Assembly: GCA_002345575.1 (NCBI GenBank) | Contig: DDVX01000016.1 | Coordinates: forward strand, 62,001 to 126,000 | Direction: 5' to 3' | Length of the DNA: 64,000 bases | Origin: Stutzerimonas stutzeri | GTDB taxonomy: Bacteria > Pseudomonadota > Gammaproteobacteria > Pseudomonadales > Pseudomonadaceae | In this document: piece after piece, positions 6,966 through 16,568 of the stretch | Layout: each line of letters begins with the position of its first letter | How positions within the stretch are numbered: the first letter of the stretch is position 1 | Made by a program: the position numbers and the translations under genes | Notes under the pieces: model-generated | What the model was told of the DNA's origin: nothing | Databases searched by the model: none | Seen by the model: the letters and a program-made list of their open reading frames with translations, nothing else

Positions 6966-8291
6966 ATGAGACAGATAAAACTGGTCTTCGTGGCACTGCT
7001 CGTCGGCCTGACGCTGCTGTGGCTGCTGGCCGATGATTTTCTGCTGCCGCATTACAACTTCTGGCCGATCCGCAAGATGCTGGTGGATTACAGCGGCGTA
7101 CTGGCCATCGGCGTGATGAGCGTAGCGATGGTGCTGGCCGCACGACCAGGACGCTTCGAGCGCTTTTTCGACGGTCTCGACAAGACGTACCGGCTGCACA
7201 AGTGGCTGGGCATCAGCGCACTGGTGATCGGCACCTTTCACTGGGCCTGGGGACAGGTACCGAAATGGCTGGTCGGCTTCGGCTGGCTGGAGAAGCCCAA
7301 CAAAGGCGCCGCCCAGCCGCTCGACGGCTTTTTCGGCATGCTGCGCAGCTTTCGCGGAACCGCCGAGGATATCGGCGAGTGGGCCTTTTATGTCACGGCA
7401 ATCCTGCTGGTGCTGGCGCTGATCAAGCACTTCCCCTACCGCTGGTTTTTCAAGACCCACCGCTGGCTGGCGCTGCTCTATCTGGCGTTTGTGCTGCATT
7501 CGCTGGTGCTGATGCCACCGTCCTGGTGGAGTTTGCCGCTGGGTGTGGCCTTGCTTGCCATGATGCTTGCGGGCAGCGTAGCCGCCTTGATTTCCCTGGC
7601 ACGACGCATCGGCCGCAAGCATCAAGTAGTCGGCCATATCGACAGCCTGACTCATCACCACGACGCCCACGTCCTGCGGGTCGAGATCATGCTTGATGGC
7701 GCCTGGCCTGGGCACAAGGCTGGGCAATTCGCCTTCGTAACCTTCGACAGCCAGGAAGGCCCGCACCCCTTCAGTCTGTCTTCGGCGTGGCGCAATGACG
7801 GCAAGCTGGCCTTCTCCATCAAGGGGCTAGGCGACTACACCCGTACCCTGCCGCAAACGCTACGCGTGGGTGATCCGGTCAAGGTCGAGGGCCCCTATGG
7901 CTGCTTCGACTTCTGCAGCGACAAACCGGGACAGATCTGGATCGCCGGTGGGATCGGCATAGCGCCTTTTATCGGCCGGCTGCAAGCGCTGGCCGATCCG
8001 AGCAATGAGGCCAGCATTGATCTTTTTTACAGCACCAGCGCGCCGGATAGCGGCTTTATCGAGCGCATCCGGCAATTGGCCGAGCAGGCCAAGGTGCGCC
8101 TGCATGTACTGGTGGCCAGCCAAGACGGGCGCCTGACGCCCGAACGCTTGCGGCAAATGGCACCGCACTGGCAGGACTGTGATATCTGGTTTTGCGGACC
8201 GACGGGCTTTGCACGCGATCTGCGCGAGGACCTGCAGCATCATGGTCTGGAGCCGAAGGATTTCCACCAGGAATTATTCGATATGCGCTGA
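6966..8291 (+). CDS. Ferric-reductase-like transmembrane flavocytochrome / ferredoxin reductase family protein
   Basis: 441 residues from the ATG at 6966. The N-terminal half has about six membrane helices with paired histidines in the b-heme pattern (RLHKWLGISALVIGTFHWAW and THRWLALLYLAFVLHSLVL), as in the ferric reductase / NADPH oxidase superfamily. The C-terminal half is an FAD/NAD(P)H module: HPFSLSS for FAD, GDPVKVEGPYG, AGGIGIAPFIG for NAD(P)H and a terminal FCGPTGFARDL. It therefore should move electrons from cytosolic NAD(P)H across the inner membrane through heme; the acceptor is unknown. A GGGGAT SD 8 bases before 6966 decides this start over an in-frame ATG 25 codons earlier. Confidence 0.85.
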   Translation: MRQIKLVFVALLVGLTLLWLLADDFLLPHYNFWPIRKMLVDYSGVLAIGVMSVAMVLAARPGRFERFFDGLDKTYRLHKWLGISALVIGTFHWAWGQVPKWLVGFGWLEKPNKGAAQPLDGFFGMLRSFRGTAEDIGEWAFYVTAILLVLALIKHFPYRWFFKTHRWLALLYLAFVLHSLVLMPPSWWSLPLGVALLAMMLAGSVAALISLARRIGRKHQVVGHIDSLTHHHDAHVLRVEIMLDGAWPGHKAGQFAFVTFDSQEGPHPFSLSSAWRNDGKLAFSIKGLGDYTRTLPQTLRVGDPVKVEGPYGCFDFCSDKPGQIWIAGGIGIAPFIGRLQALADPSNEASIDLFYSTSAPDSGFIERIRQLAEQAKVRLHVLVASQDGRLTPERLRQMAPHWQDCDIWFCGPTGFARDLREDLQHHGLEPKDFHQELFDMR

Positions 8292-8370
8292 CGCACAGTC
8301 TGCCCCCTCCGAACCAAGCGACAATATCGGCCCGGAACCAACGCCGGACCGCCTTTATTTCGGAGCAAGG

Positions 8371-10047
8371 ATGCTCGCCATGCAACGCCTGATTGCGTTA
8401 TCGCTATGCCTGATTTCACCCTTTTGCCTCGCGGCCTGTCCTGACTGGAGCGCCGCCCGGGCGCAGCAGGAAATCCTCAATCTGCAAGAACAGCTGAGCC
8501 TCTGGAGCGAGGCTTACCATCGCCGCGGTCTGTCGCTGGTGGATGACGAAATCTACGACCAGAGCCGCGCACGCCTACATCAGTGGCATCGCTGTTTTCC
8601 GGCTCGTAGAGCTGCAGAGGCCGATCCGCTGGCGGCTGCCGCAGGCCCAGTGACGCATCCCGTCCGACAGACCGGGCTGGGTAAGCTCGCTGACGAAGCG
8701 GCCGTGCGCGACTGGATCGAACGCCGTAGCGATCTGTGGATACAACCCAAGGTCGATGGCGTGGCCGCGACCCTTGTCTATCGCGACGGTCTGCTGCAAC
8801 AGCTCATCAGCCGCGGCGACGGTGCCAGTGGCCAGGACTGGACCGCCCATGCCCGACAACTGCCCGCAATTCTGCAGAGGCTGTCGGTAGCCGGTGAGGT
8901 GATCCTGCAGGGCGAACTCTACTGGCGGTTGGAGAGCCATGTGCAGGCCGAAGCCGGTGGTAGCGGCGCTCGCAGCCGGGTCGCTGGCGCCATGGCCAGA
9001 AACCAACTCGACGCCAGCACCGCTGCAGCTATCGGCCTGTTTGTCTGGGACTGGCCCAACGGCCCGCAAACCATGCCGGCACGACTCGAACAGCTCGCGG
9101 CACTGGGTTTCGCTGACAGTCAGAGTTTTACCCAGCCATTGACGAGCCTCGACCAGGCCCGCCACTGGCGCGAACAGTGGTATCGCCAGCCGCTGCCTTT
9201 TGCCAGCGACGGGGTAGTGTTGCGCCAGAGCCAACGACCGCCAGCCCAACGCTGGCAAGCCGAGCCGCACTGGGCGGCAGCCTGGAAATATCCACTACGC
9301 AGCGCACTGGCGCAGGTGCGCGCAGTGGACTTTCGCATCGGTCGCAGCGGCCGGATCACCCCACTGCTACAACTCGAACCGGTGCGGCTGGACGATCGAC
9401 GCATCCGCACCCTCAGCCTGGGCTCGCTCAAGCGCTGGCAGACGTTGGATATTCGCCCTGGCGATCAGGTGTCTGTCGTGCTCAGCGGCCAGACCATTCC
9501 TCAGCTGGGCGCAGTGATCTGGCGCGCCAGTGAGCGTCAAGCGGTCGTCGCGCCCGATCCTGATCAATATCATCCAGGCAGTTGCTGGCGGCCCACAGCC
9601 GGCTGCGAGCAGCAGTTTCTCGCACGGCTGAACTGGCTGAGCGGCAAACAAGGGCTCGACCTGCCCGGTATAGGTACCGGAAGCTGGCAAGCCTTGCTGG
9701 CCGCCGGTCTGCTGCCCGACCTGCTCGCTTGGCTGGAGCTGGACACAGAAGCCTTGCAACAGGTGGCCGGCATTGGCGAAACGCGAGCCAATGCCATGGT
9801 CAGCAGCTTCAACAAAGCGCGCACCAGGCCGCTGGCGCAATGGCTGCAAGCCCTAGGACTGCCGTCCCGGCTTTCCCTTGAGGCTGGCGCAGACTGGCAC
9901 ACTCTGGCCACCCGTAGCGCCGTTCAATGGCAAGCCGAACCCGATATCGGACCGACACGGGCACGCCAGCTGCAGGCCTTCTTCAACGCCGAACAGCTGC
10001 AACCCCTGCGTGAGCGCCTGCGTCTGGAGGGCATATCCGGCTTCTAG
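8371..10047 (+). CDS. ligB: NAD-dependent DNA ligase LigB
   Basis: 558 residues, matching E. coli LigB in length and shorter than LigA. The catalytic lysine lies in KVDG (K127) inside the adenylation domain, with SRGDGASGQDW, DGVVLR and the AWKYP lysine motif following. An OB fold and helix-hairpin-helix region come next (LPGIGTG, VAGIGETRANAM, IGPTRARQL). The BRCT domain of LigA is absent and the zinc site is reduced to two cysteines. The N-terminus (MQRLIALSLCLISPFCLAAC) looks like a signal peptide, a known oddity of the LigB family. Starts at 8371 or 8380 are both possible; GGAG precedes the first by 5 bases. It is 79 bp behind the flavocytochrome. Confidence 0.93.
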   Translation: MLAMQRLIALSLCLISPFCLAACPDWSAARAQQEILNLQEQLSLWSEAYHRRGLSLVDDEIYDQSRARLHQWHRCFPARRAAEADPLAAAAGPVTHPVRQTGLGKLADEAAVRDWIERRSDLWIQPKVDGVAATLVYRDGLLQQLISRGDGASGQDWTAHARQLPAILQRLSVAGEVILQGELYWRLESHVQAEAGGSGARSRVAGAMARNQLDASTAAAIGLFVWDWPNGPQTMPARLEQLAALGFADSQSFTQPLTSLDQARHWREQWYRQPLPFASDGVVLRQSQRPPAQRWQAEPHWAAAWKYPLRSALAQVRAVDFRIGRSGRITPLLQLEPVRLDDRRIRTLSLGSLKRWQTLDIRPGDQVSVVLSGQTIPQLGAVIWRASERQAVVAPDPDQYHPGSCWRPTAGCEQQFLARLNWLSGKQGLDLPGIGTGSWQALLAAGLLPDLLAWLELDTEALQQVAGIGETRANAMVSSFNKARTRPLAQWLQALGLPSRLSLEAGADWHTLATRSAVQWQAEPDIGPTRARQLQAFFNAEQLQPLRERLRLEGISGF

Positions 10048-10252
10048 GCGCTCCTTGGTCTTTTCGCGAGCTAGGGTCACGCAAGGCAACAACTGACAAG
10101 ATGCGTAGCGCAGCGGAGCAAGCAGGATTACCGCTAAGCCTGCTTTAAACACAGTAGAGCCGCCGCGTAGCGGATCGTGAAAAAGGTTCTAAGGGGACTT
10201 TCAACCAATGGAGCGGTCGATATAGCCCTGAAAACAATTATGGAGGCGAGGC

Positions 10253-10633
10253 ATGTCATTCAGACATTGGCCGATTGCCCTGATATGCCTTTGCGCTGCG
10301 CTCGGTCCGTTGCGAGCAATGCCAGCCGATGCCGACATCGGCTGTAACAAACAGCGCCAGTCTTTACGCGAGCAATTGCAGCAGGCACGTCTGCAGGGCG
10401 ACAGGCTGATGCAGAATCGGCTCGAGGCCGAACTGCAGGGCCTGGCCGAGGTGTGCCGCGGATTGGTCACGCTGGGTCCGGGCCAAGTGGAGCATCAGCA
10501 GACACTGCGCCAAGTCGAACGCCGTGAGGCACTGCTGCGTGAGGCACTGGGCACCGGTGATGCCCAGCTGATCGAACTGCGCCGCAACCAACTGGCCAAG
10601 ACGCGGGAAAAGCTTGAATCCTTAAGCCCGTGA
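10253..10633 (+). CDS. DUF1090 (YqjC-like) periplasmic protein
   Basis: 126 residues with a signal peptide (residues 1-22, cleavage near LRAMPA), then a charged helical region: GCNKQRQSLREQLQQARLQG, a second cysteine in AEVCRGL, and a C-terminal coiled-coil-like stretch rich in Arg, Glu and Leu. This two-cysteine pattern and length fit the DUF1090 family (E. coli YqjC), small periplasmic proteins without a defined function. A strong GGAGG SD precedes the ATG. The 205 bp before it hold no gene that I can support, only short GC-rich dyads. It converges on the cytochrome c'-like gene with only 12 bp between stops. Confidence 0.82.
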   Translation: MSFRHWPIALICLCAALGPLRAMPADADIGCNKQRQSLREQLQQARLQGDRLMQNRLEAELQGLAEVCRGLVTLGPGQVEHQQTLRQVERREALLREALGTGDAQLIELRRNQLAKTREKLESLSP

Positions 10634-10645
10634 TGGCGGCCACGG

Positions 10646-11092
10646 TCAGTAGGCGCGAAATTCCTTGTGACAGGCTTCGCAAGCGTCCTCGATCCGCTGC
10701 ATGGCGGGCGCGACACTTTCAGGCGTTGGCTCTGCGGCGGTAGTTACCGCAACCAGCGCAGCGGTATGGACTTCCAGTTCGCGCGCCAGCTCGTTGAAAC
10801 GCTCCTGGCGCTGCCAGACGTCATCACGCGCATCGCTCTGCGCTTCCTTCACCTCTGGGTAGTGCTGCCAGGGCTGGCGCGACAGCTCGTCAAGCCGTGC
10901 GGCACCGGTCACGAAGGCCTGCGAATCGAATACCAGACGCCCCCGCAACATGCCGCCGAGGTCCTCCTTGGTATCCAGCATCGCCTGATAGATCGCCTTG
11001 CGCTTGCCCAGCGGCGAATCAGGGTCGATGCGATCACAACCAGTCAGCGCCAGTAGCGCGACCAGAGACAAACTCAACGGCATCAGTTTCAT
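10646..11092 (-). CDS. Cytochrome c'-like lipoprotein with C-terminal CxxCH heme site
   Basis: 148 residues from the ATG at 11092. The N-terminus MKLMPLSLSLVALLALTGC is a lipoprotein signal with lipobox LTGC. The mature part is a predicted all-helical bundle (TKEDLGGMLRGRLVFDSQAF, then WQRQERFNELARELEVHTAAL), ending in CEACHKEF. A four-helix bundle with one C-terminal CxxCH is the layout of cytochrome c' and cytochrome b562-like proteins, which bind heme and sometimes NO. It is lipid-anchored on the periplasmic side. A GGGTGATC SD supports this start rather than one 11 codons upstream. A dyad at 11146-11184 lies before it. Confidence 0.84.
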   Translation of the reverse strand: MKLMPLSLSLVALLALTGCDRIDPDSPLGKRKAIYQAMLDTKEDLGGMLRGRLVFDSQAFVTGAARLDELSRQPWQHYPEVKEAQSDARDDVWQRQERFNELARELEVHTAALVAVTTAAEPTPESVAPAMQRIEDACEACHKEFRAY

Positions 11093-11145
11093 GGTTCGAT
11101 CACCCGGCAATACGAAAGCGGGCAATTATCCCTGCTGGCGATTGA

Positions 11146-11184
11146 TTCACCAACCCTGAACCGGTTTGATCCAAGGTTGGTGAA
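11146..11184. repeat. 10-bp inverted repeat with a palindromic centre upstream of the cytochrome c'-like gene
   Basis: TTCACCAACC (11146-11155) and GGTTGGTGAA (11175-11184) are perfect complements. The spacer itself contains the palindrome AACCGGTT (11159-11166). It sits in the 205-bp gap between two minus-strand genes. It could be an operator for the cytochrome gene or a terminator for the gene upstream; there is no T run, which favours an operator. Confidence 0.45.
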
Positions 11185-11297
11185 CGCACTCAGCCTAGGA
11201 GATAACAGCTGTAGAAGCCGCGATCTCACCGCCACAACCAGGATAAGACGACGTTTTATTGCGGCCTTGGCCACGCAGAATCGCTTTTTACAGCCTG

Positions 11298-11729
11298 TTA
11301 CTGCGACCACTCCCCGCCAGCACTCTCACAATCGATCTTGGCCTGGGCTTGATCACTCGCCTCGTAGTGATAAGTCACGATGCGTGCATCCTCCGGCACG
11401 GTCGTCGGCATTGGAGTGTCCTTGGCCTGGCTTCCGGTAGCCCGCTCATTGGCAAGGGTTTCCGGGGTCATGGCTGCGGTGCAGATCCCGAAGTGACCCG
11501 CTGGGCAGCTGTCACGCACCTCACGACGCGAGCTCTCGACCGCTTCATCGTTCTGGCAGACCCACTCGATATCCTCTACCTCCATGCCTCGATACTCGAA
11601 GCATTTCTCGGTGACCACAGGCGGCGGTACAGCCGCCGAGGTTTCGACAGTCACATAACAGGAGTTGGCAGCCGCCGAAAAGCTCGATAGGGCGACGATG
11701 GCAAGCAATATGGAACGCAGCAGAGTCAT
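11298..11729 (-). CDS. Hypothetical exported cysteine-containing protein
   Basis: 143 residues. A clear Sec signal peptide (residues 1-21, SFSAAANS) is followed by a protein with six cysteines (CYV, KCFEY, WVCQ, SCPAGHFGIC, DCES), enough for three disulfides in the periplasm. The middle is rich in Thr, Pro and Ala (TPMPTTVPEDA). I do not recognise a named family. It lies upstream of the cytochrome c'-like gene on the same strand but 205 bp away, so co-transcription is uncertain. It is divergent from the ahcY control region. A small periplasmic or outer-surface protein is the most that can be said. Confidence 0.7.
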   Translation of the reverse strand: MTLLRSILLAIVALSSFSAAANSCYVTVETSAAVPPPVVTEKCFEYRGMEVEDIEWVCQNDEAVESSRREVRDSCPAGHFGICTAAMTPETLANERATGSQAKDTPMPTTVPEDARIVTYHYEASDQAQAKIDCESAGGEWSQ

Positions 11730-11829
11730 CCTGGAAGCTCCTGGAATTGCGCCCGGCGGGGTTCACCGGACTTCTTAGGTTGACTGCTCTTGCAGCAGGC
11801 AAGTTCGACCCGCAACTTGCTATCCAGGA

Positions 11830-11858
11830 TTGGCCGCAGCCGGTCGCGCAGTTATAAT
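11830..11858 (+). promoter_or_regulatory. Sigma70 promoter of ahcY
   Basis: TTGGCC (11830-11835), a 17-bp spacer and a consensus TATAAT (11853-11858). The predicted start at about 11865 gives a leader of roughly 210 bases ahead of ahcY. That is exactly the room needed for the riboswitch that follows. Confidence 0.8.
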
Positions 11859-11904
11859 CGCCGGGTTTCACACTGCCGACACCGCTCGGCCGTGCCCGCC
11901 ACCT

Positions 11905-12050
11905 GTCCGAGGGGCGCTGCAGCAGGGCGAAAGCCTGTTTCGGATCTCGCCACGCGTCTTAATTGTCGCGCCGCAGCAGATCCAAATCAGGTTTCACCTG
12001 TCAGGCTCGGATGGGGCGTTTCCTAAAACGCATCAACGGCGCCCATTCGC
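11905..12050 (+). promoter_or_regulatory. SAH riboswitch in the ahcY leader
   Basis: The leader carries the S-adenosylhomocysteine aptamer core CCGAGGGGCGCTGC (11907-11920). CCGAG (11907-11911) pairs with CTCGG (12006-12010) to close the aptamer. GGGCGC (11912-11917) can pair with GCGCCC (12039-12044). Downstream is the expression platform: a GCGTTT-CCTA-AAACGC hairpin (12016-12031) and a CCATTCG/CGAATGG hairpin (12043-12049 with 12057-12063) that covers part of the ahcY SD. SAH riboswitches are known to switch ahcY on in Pseudomonas when SAH accumulates. The identity is from recognised motifs and context, not from a covariance search. Confidence 0.88.
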
Positions 12051-12073
12051 AAAAAACGAATGGAGACTCTTTA

Positions 12074-13483
12074 ATGAGTGCTGTCATGACGCCTGCCGAT
12101 TTTAACGATTTCAAGGTCGCCGACATTTCCCTGGCCGCTTGGGGCCGTCGCGAGATCATCATCGCCGAATCTGAAATGCCCGCCCTGATGGGCCTGCGCA
12201 AAAAGTACGCCGCCGAACAACCGCTCAAAGGCGCGAAGATCCTCGGCTGCATCCACATGACCATCCAGACCGCCGTGCTGATCGAGACCCTGATTGCACT
12301 GGGCGCCGAAGTCCGCTGGTCCTCCTGCAACATCTTCTCCACCCAGGATCAGGCCGCCGCCGCCATTGCCGCCGCCGGCATCCCGGTGTTCGCCTGGAAG
12401 GGTGAGACCGAAGAAGAATACGAGTGGTGCATCGAGCAGACCATCCTCAAGGACGGCCAGCCGTGGGACGCCAACATGGTGCTGGACGACGGCGGTGACC
12501 TGACTCAGATTCTCCACGACAAGTATCCGCAGGTATTGGAGAGCGTCCACGGCATCACCGAAGAAACCACCACCGGCGTGCATCGTCTGCTAGACATGCT
12601 CAAGGCCGGCACCCTGAAAGTCCCGGCGATCAATGTCAACGACGCGGTCACCAAGAGCAAGAACGACAACAAGTACGGCTGCCGTCACAGCCTCAACGAC
12701 GCCATCAAGCGCGGCACCGACCACCTGCTGTCCGGCAAGCAGGCGCTGGTGATCGGCTACGGCGACGTAGGCAAGGGCTCGGCACAATCGCTGCGCCAGG
12801 AAGGCATGATCGTCAAGATTTCGGAAATCGATCCGATCTGCGCCATGCAGGCCTGTATGGACGGCTTCGAGCTGGTCTCCCCATACAAAGACGGCATCAA
12901 TGACGGCACCGACGCCTGCATTGACGCCGCGCTGCTGGGCAAGATCGACCTGATCGTCACCACCACCGGCAACGCCAACGTCTGTGACGCGGGCATGCTT
13001 AAGGCGCTAAAGAAACGCGCCGTGGTATGCAACATCGGTCACTTCGACAATGAGATCGACACTGCCTTCATGCGCAAGAACTGGGCATGGGAAGAGGTCA
13101 AGCCACAGGTGCACAAGATCCACCGCACCGGCGCCGATAGCTTCGATCCGGCCAACGACGACTACCTGATCCTGCTGGCCGAAGGCCGCCTAGTGAACCT
13201 GGGCAACGCCACCGGCCACCCGAGCCGCATCATGGATGGCTCGTTCGCCAACCAGGTGCTGGCGCAGATCTTCCTGTTCGAGCAGAAGTTCGCCGACATG
13301 CTGCCCGCGCACAAGGCCGAGCGCCTGACCGTGGAAGTGCTGCCGAAGAAGCTCGACGAAGAAGTGGCGCTGGAAATGGTCAAGGGCTTCGGCGGAGTGA
13401 TCACTCAGCTGACACCGAAACAGGCCGAATACATCGGCGTGGCGGTTGAAGGGCCATTCAAGCCGGACAGCTATCGCTACTGA
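12074..13483 (+). CDS. ahcY: Adenosylhomocysteinase
   Basis: Hydrolyses S-adenosylhomocysteine to homocysteine and adenosine with tightly bound NAD, relieving product inhibition of methyltransferases. From the ATG at 12074 the product is 469 residues, the size expected for Pseudomonas, with SSCNIFSTQDQAAAAIA, the substrate loop AWKGETEEEYEWC, NAD motif GYGDVGKGSA and the C-terminal KPDSYRY. A GGAG SD 8 bases before 12074 decides the start. An in-frame open stretch reaching back to 11963 lies inside the riboswitch and should not be counted as coding. Expression is probably controlled by the upstream SAH riboswitch. metF follows 107 bp later with a hairpin repeat between. Confidence 0.98.
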   Translation: MSAVMTPADFNDFKVADISLAAWGRREIIIAESEMPALMGLRKKYAAEQPLKGAKILGCIHMTIQTAVLIETLIALGAEVRWSSCNIFSTQDQAAAAIAAAGIPVFAWKGETEEEYEWCIEQTILKDGQPWDANMVLDDGGDLTQILHDKYPQVLESVHGITEETTTGVHRLLDMLKAGTLKVPAINVNDAVTKSKNDNKYGCRHSLNDAIKRGTDHLLSGKQALVIGYGDVGKGSAQSLRQEGMIVKISEIDPICAMQACMDGFELVSPYKDGINDGTDACIDAALLGKIDLIVTTTGNANVCDAGMLKALKKRAVVCNIGHFDNEIDTAFMRKNWAWEEVKPQVHKIHRTGADSFDPANDDYLILLAEGRLVNLGNATGHPSRIMDGSFANQVLAQIFLFEQKFADMLPAHKAERLTVEVLPKKLDEEVALEMVKGFGGVITQLTPKQAEYIGVAVEGPFKPDSYRY

Positions 13484-13488
13484 TCGCC

Positions 13489-13524
13489 GTAGGGTGGAAA
13501 CGGCCAAAGGCCGTTGCCACCTAC
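13489..13524. repeat. Intergenic hairpin repeat (GTAGGGTGG family), copy 1
   Basis: GTAGGGTGGAAACGGCC (13489-13505) folds on GGCCGTTGCCACCTAC (13509-13524) with one mismatch and one bulge around an AAA loop. A related hairpin starts at 26024 with the same GTAGGGTGGAA head, and a second hairpin (13537-13561, GGTGGA/TCCACC) follows directly. This looks like a REP-type dispersed element. It may also dampen transcription between ahcY and metF. Confidence 0.6.
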
Positions 13525-13536
13525 CCCATCCCAGGC

Positions 13537-13561
13537 GGTGGAGGCGCGCGACGCGTCCACC
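13537..13561. repeat. Second intergenic hairpin between ahcY and metF
   Basis: GGTGGA (13537-13542) and TCCACC (13556-13561) flank an inner CGCG-CGA-CGCG stem (13545-13555). With the hairpin at 13489-13524 it forms a tandem pair like the head-to-tail REP pairs of Pseudomonas genomes. Confidence 0.5.
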
Positions 13562-13590
13562 CCAGCCTGAAGCAGTCAAAGGAACTACTG

Positions 13591-14442
13591 ATGACTTCTG
13601 CGAACCGCCCTTCGATCAGCTTCGAGTTCTTTCCCACCAAGACCGAAGCCGGGCACGAAAAACTGCTGACCACTGCAAGACGTCTGGCCGAGTACAAGCC
13701 GGATTTCTTCTCTTGCACTTACGGTGCCGGTGGTTCAACCCGTGACCGCACACTGAACACTGTGCTGCAGCTCGACGGCGAGGTAAAAGTGCCCACCGCA
13801 CCGCACCTCTCCTGCGTCGGCGACAGCAAGGGTGAGCTGCGTGAACTGCTGAATATCTATAAGGACGCCGGCATCCGCCGTATCGTCGCGCTGCGCGGCG
13901 ACCTGCCGTCCGGGATGGGTATGGCCAGTGGTGAATTGCGCTACGCCAATGAGCTGGTGGAATTCATTCGTGCCGAAACGGGCGATCACTTCTATATCGA
14001 AATTGCGGCCTACCCGGAGATGCATCCTCAGGCACGCAATTTCGAGGACGATCTCGCCAACTTCGTGCGCAAAGCCCACGCTGGAGCTGACAGCGCCATC
14101 ACCCAGTATTTCTTCAACGCCGACTGCTACTTCTACTTCGTAGAACGCGTCCGCAAGCTGGGCGTGGAAACGCCAATCGTGCCGGGCATCATGCCGATTA
14201 CCAACTACAGCAAGCTGGCGCGCTTTTCCGATGCCTGCGGGGCGGAAATTCCGCGCTGGGTGCGCAAGCAGTTGGAAGCCTATGGTGACGACATGGACAG
14301 CATCCAGGCTTTCGGCACCCAGGTCATCAGCGAGATGTGCGAGGAATTGCTCGCCGGCGGCGCGCCGGGCCTGCATTTCTATACCCTTAACCAGGCCGAT
14401 CCCAGCCTGGCGATCTGGGACAACCTCAACCTGAACCGCTGA
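13591..14442 (+). CDS. metF: Methylenetetrahydrofolate reductase
   Basis: FAD enzyme that reduces 5,10-methylene-THF to 5-methyl-THF, the methyl donor for methionine synthesis. The 283-residue TIM-barrel product has the family start SISFEFFPTKTEAGHEKL, then CTYGAGGSTRDRTL, ALRGDLP, QYFFNADCYFYFVERVRKLG and PGIMPITNY. A good SD (AAAGGA) precedes the ATG. It follows ahcY in the same direction, so the pair completes the return of homocysteine to methionine. A stem-loop after the stop (14460-14487) ends the unit. Confidence 0.97.
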   Translation: MTSANRPSISFEFFPTKTEAGHEKLLTTARRLAEYKPDFFSCTYGAGGSTRDRTLNTVLQLDGEVKVPTAPHLSCVGDSKGELRELLNIYKDAGIRRIVALRGDLPSGMGMASGELRYANELVEFIRAETGDHFYIEIAAYPEMHPQARNFEDDLANFVRKAHAGADSAITQYFFNADCYFYFVERVRKLGVETPIVPGIMPITNYSKLARFSDACGAEIPRWVRKQLEAYGDDMDSIQAFGTQVISEMCEELLAGGAPGLHFYTLNQADPSLAIWDNLNLNR

Positions 14443-14459
14443 TTCCAAGGTGCTCTACT

Positions 14460-14487
14460 ACAGCCCCCTGAACAAATTGGGGGCTGT
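14460..14487 (+). terminator. Stem-loop terminator after metF
   Basis: ACAGCCCCC (14460-14468) pairs with GGGGGCTGT (14479-14487) around a 10-base loop. It starts 17 bases after the metF stop. The T run after it is short (TTCA). Confidence 0.65.
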
Positions 14488-14684
14488 TCAATGAACCTGC
14501 GAACTGACACACTGTCCCACCAATGCGGCGTAAACAAGCTTTGTTATACTCCGCGCTTCCGCCAGGCTTACGACCGGATGCCAGCATACTCAATGCGGTA
14601 GGACCGGACGGGATCGCACGCCAGTCGCGATTCAAGCCAGGCATGACCATCCAGGGCCTTGCCCTATACAAGACAGGATCACTC

Positions 14685-16493
<1,809 letters not shown>

Positions 16494-16516
16494 TAGTCTG
16501 CACGTCGGACACCAAC

Positions 16517-16546
16517 GAAAACGCCGCCCTCGGGCGGCGTTTTCAT
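16517..16546. terminator. Bidirectional intrinsic terminator between rhlE and the efflux operon
   Basis: GAAAACGCCGCCC (16517-16529), loop TC, GGGCGGCGTTTTC (16532-16544), then ATTT. A run lies on both sides (A on the left, T on the right), so it serves the convergent rhlE and the outer-membrane factor gene. Confidence 0.9.
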
Positions 16547-16568
16547 TTCCAGGGCAAGTGCTGCGGAG

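Noticed and set aside
10048..10252. Possible small gene or RNA between ligB and the DUF1090 gene
   Set aside because: No frame with an SD and no stable hairpin followed by a T run. Only scattered short GC dyads are visible.
11963..12073. Upstream extension of ahcY to an in-frame start at 11963
   Set aside because: It would place coding sequence across the SAH riboswitch and lacks an SD. The start at 12074 has GGAG and gives the family length of 469 residues.
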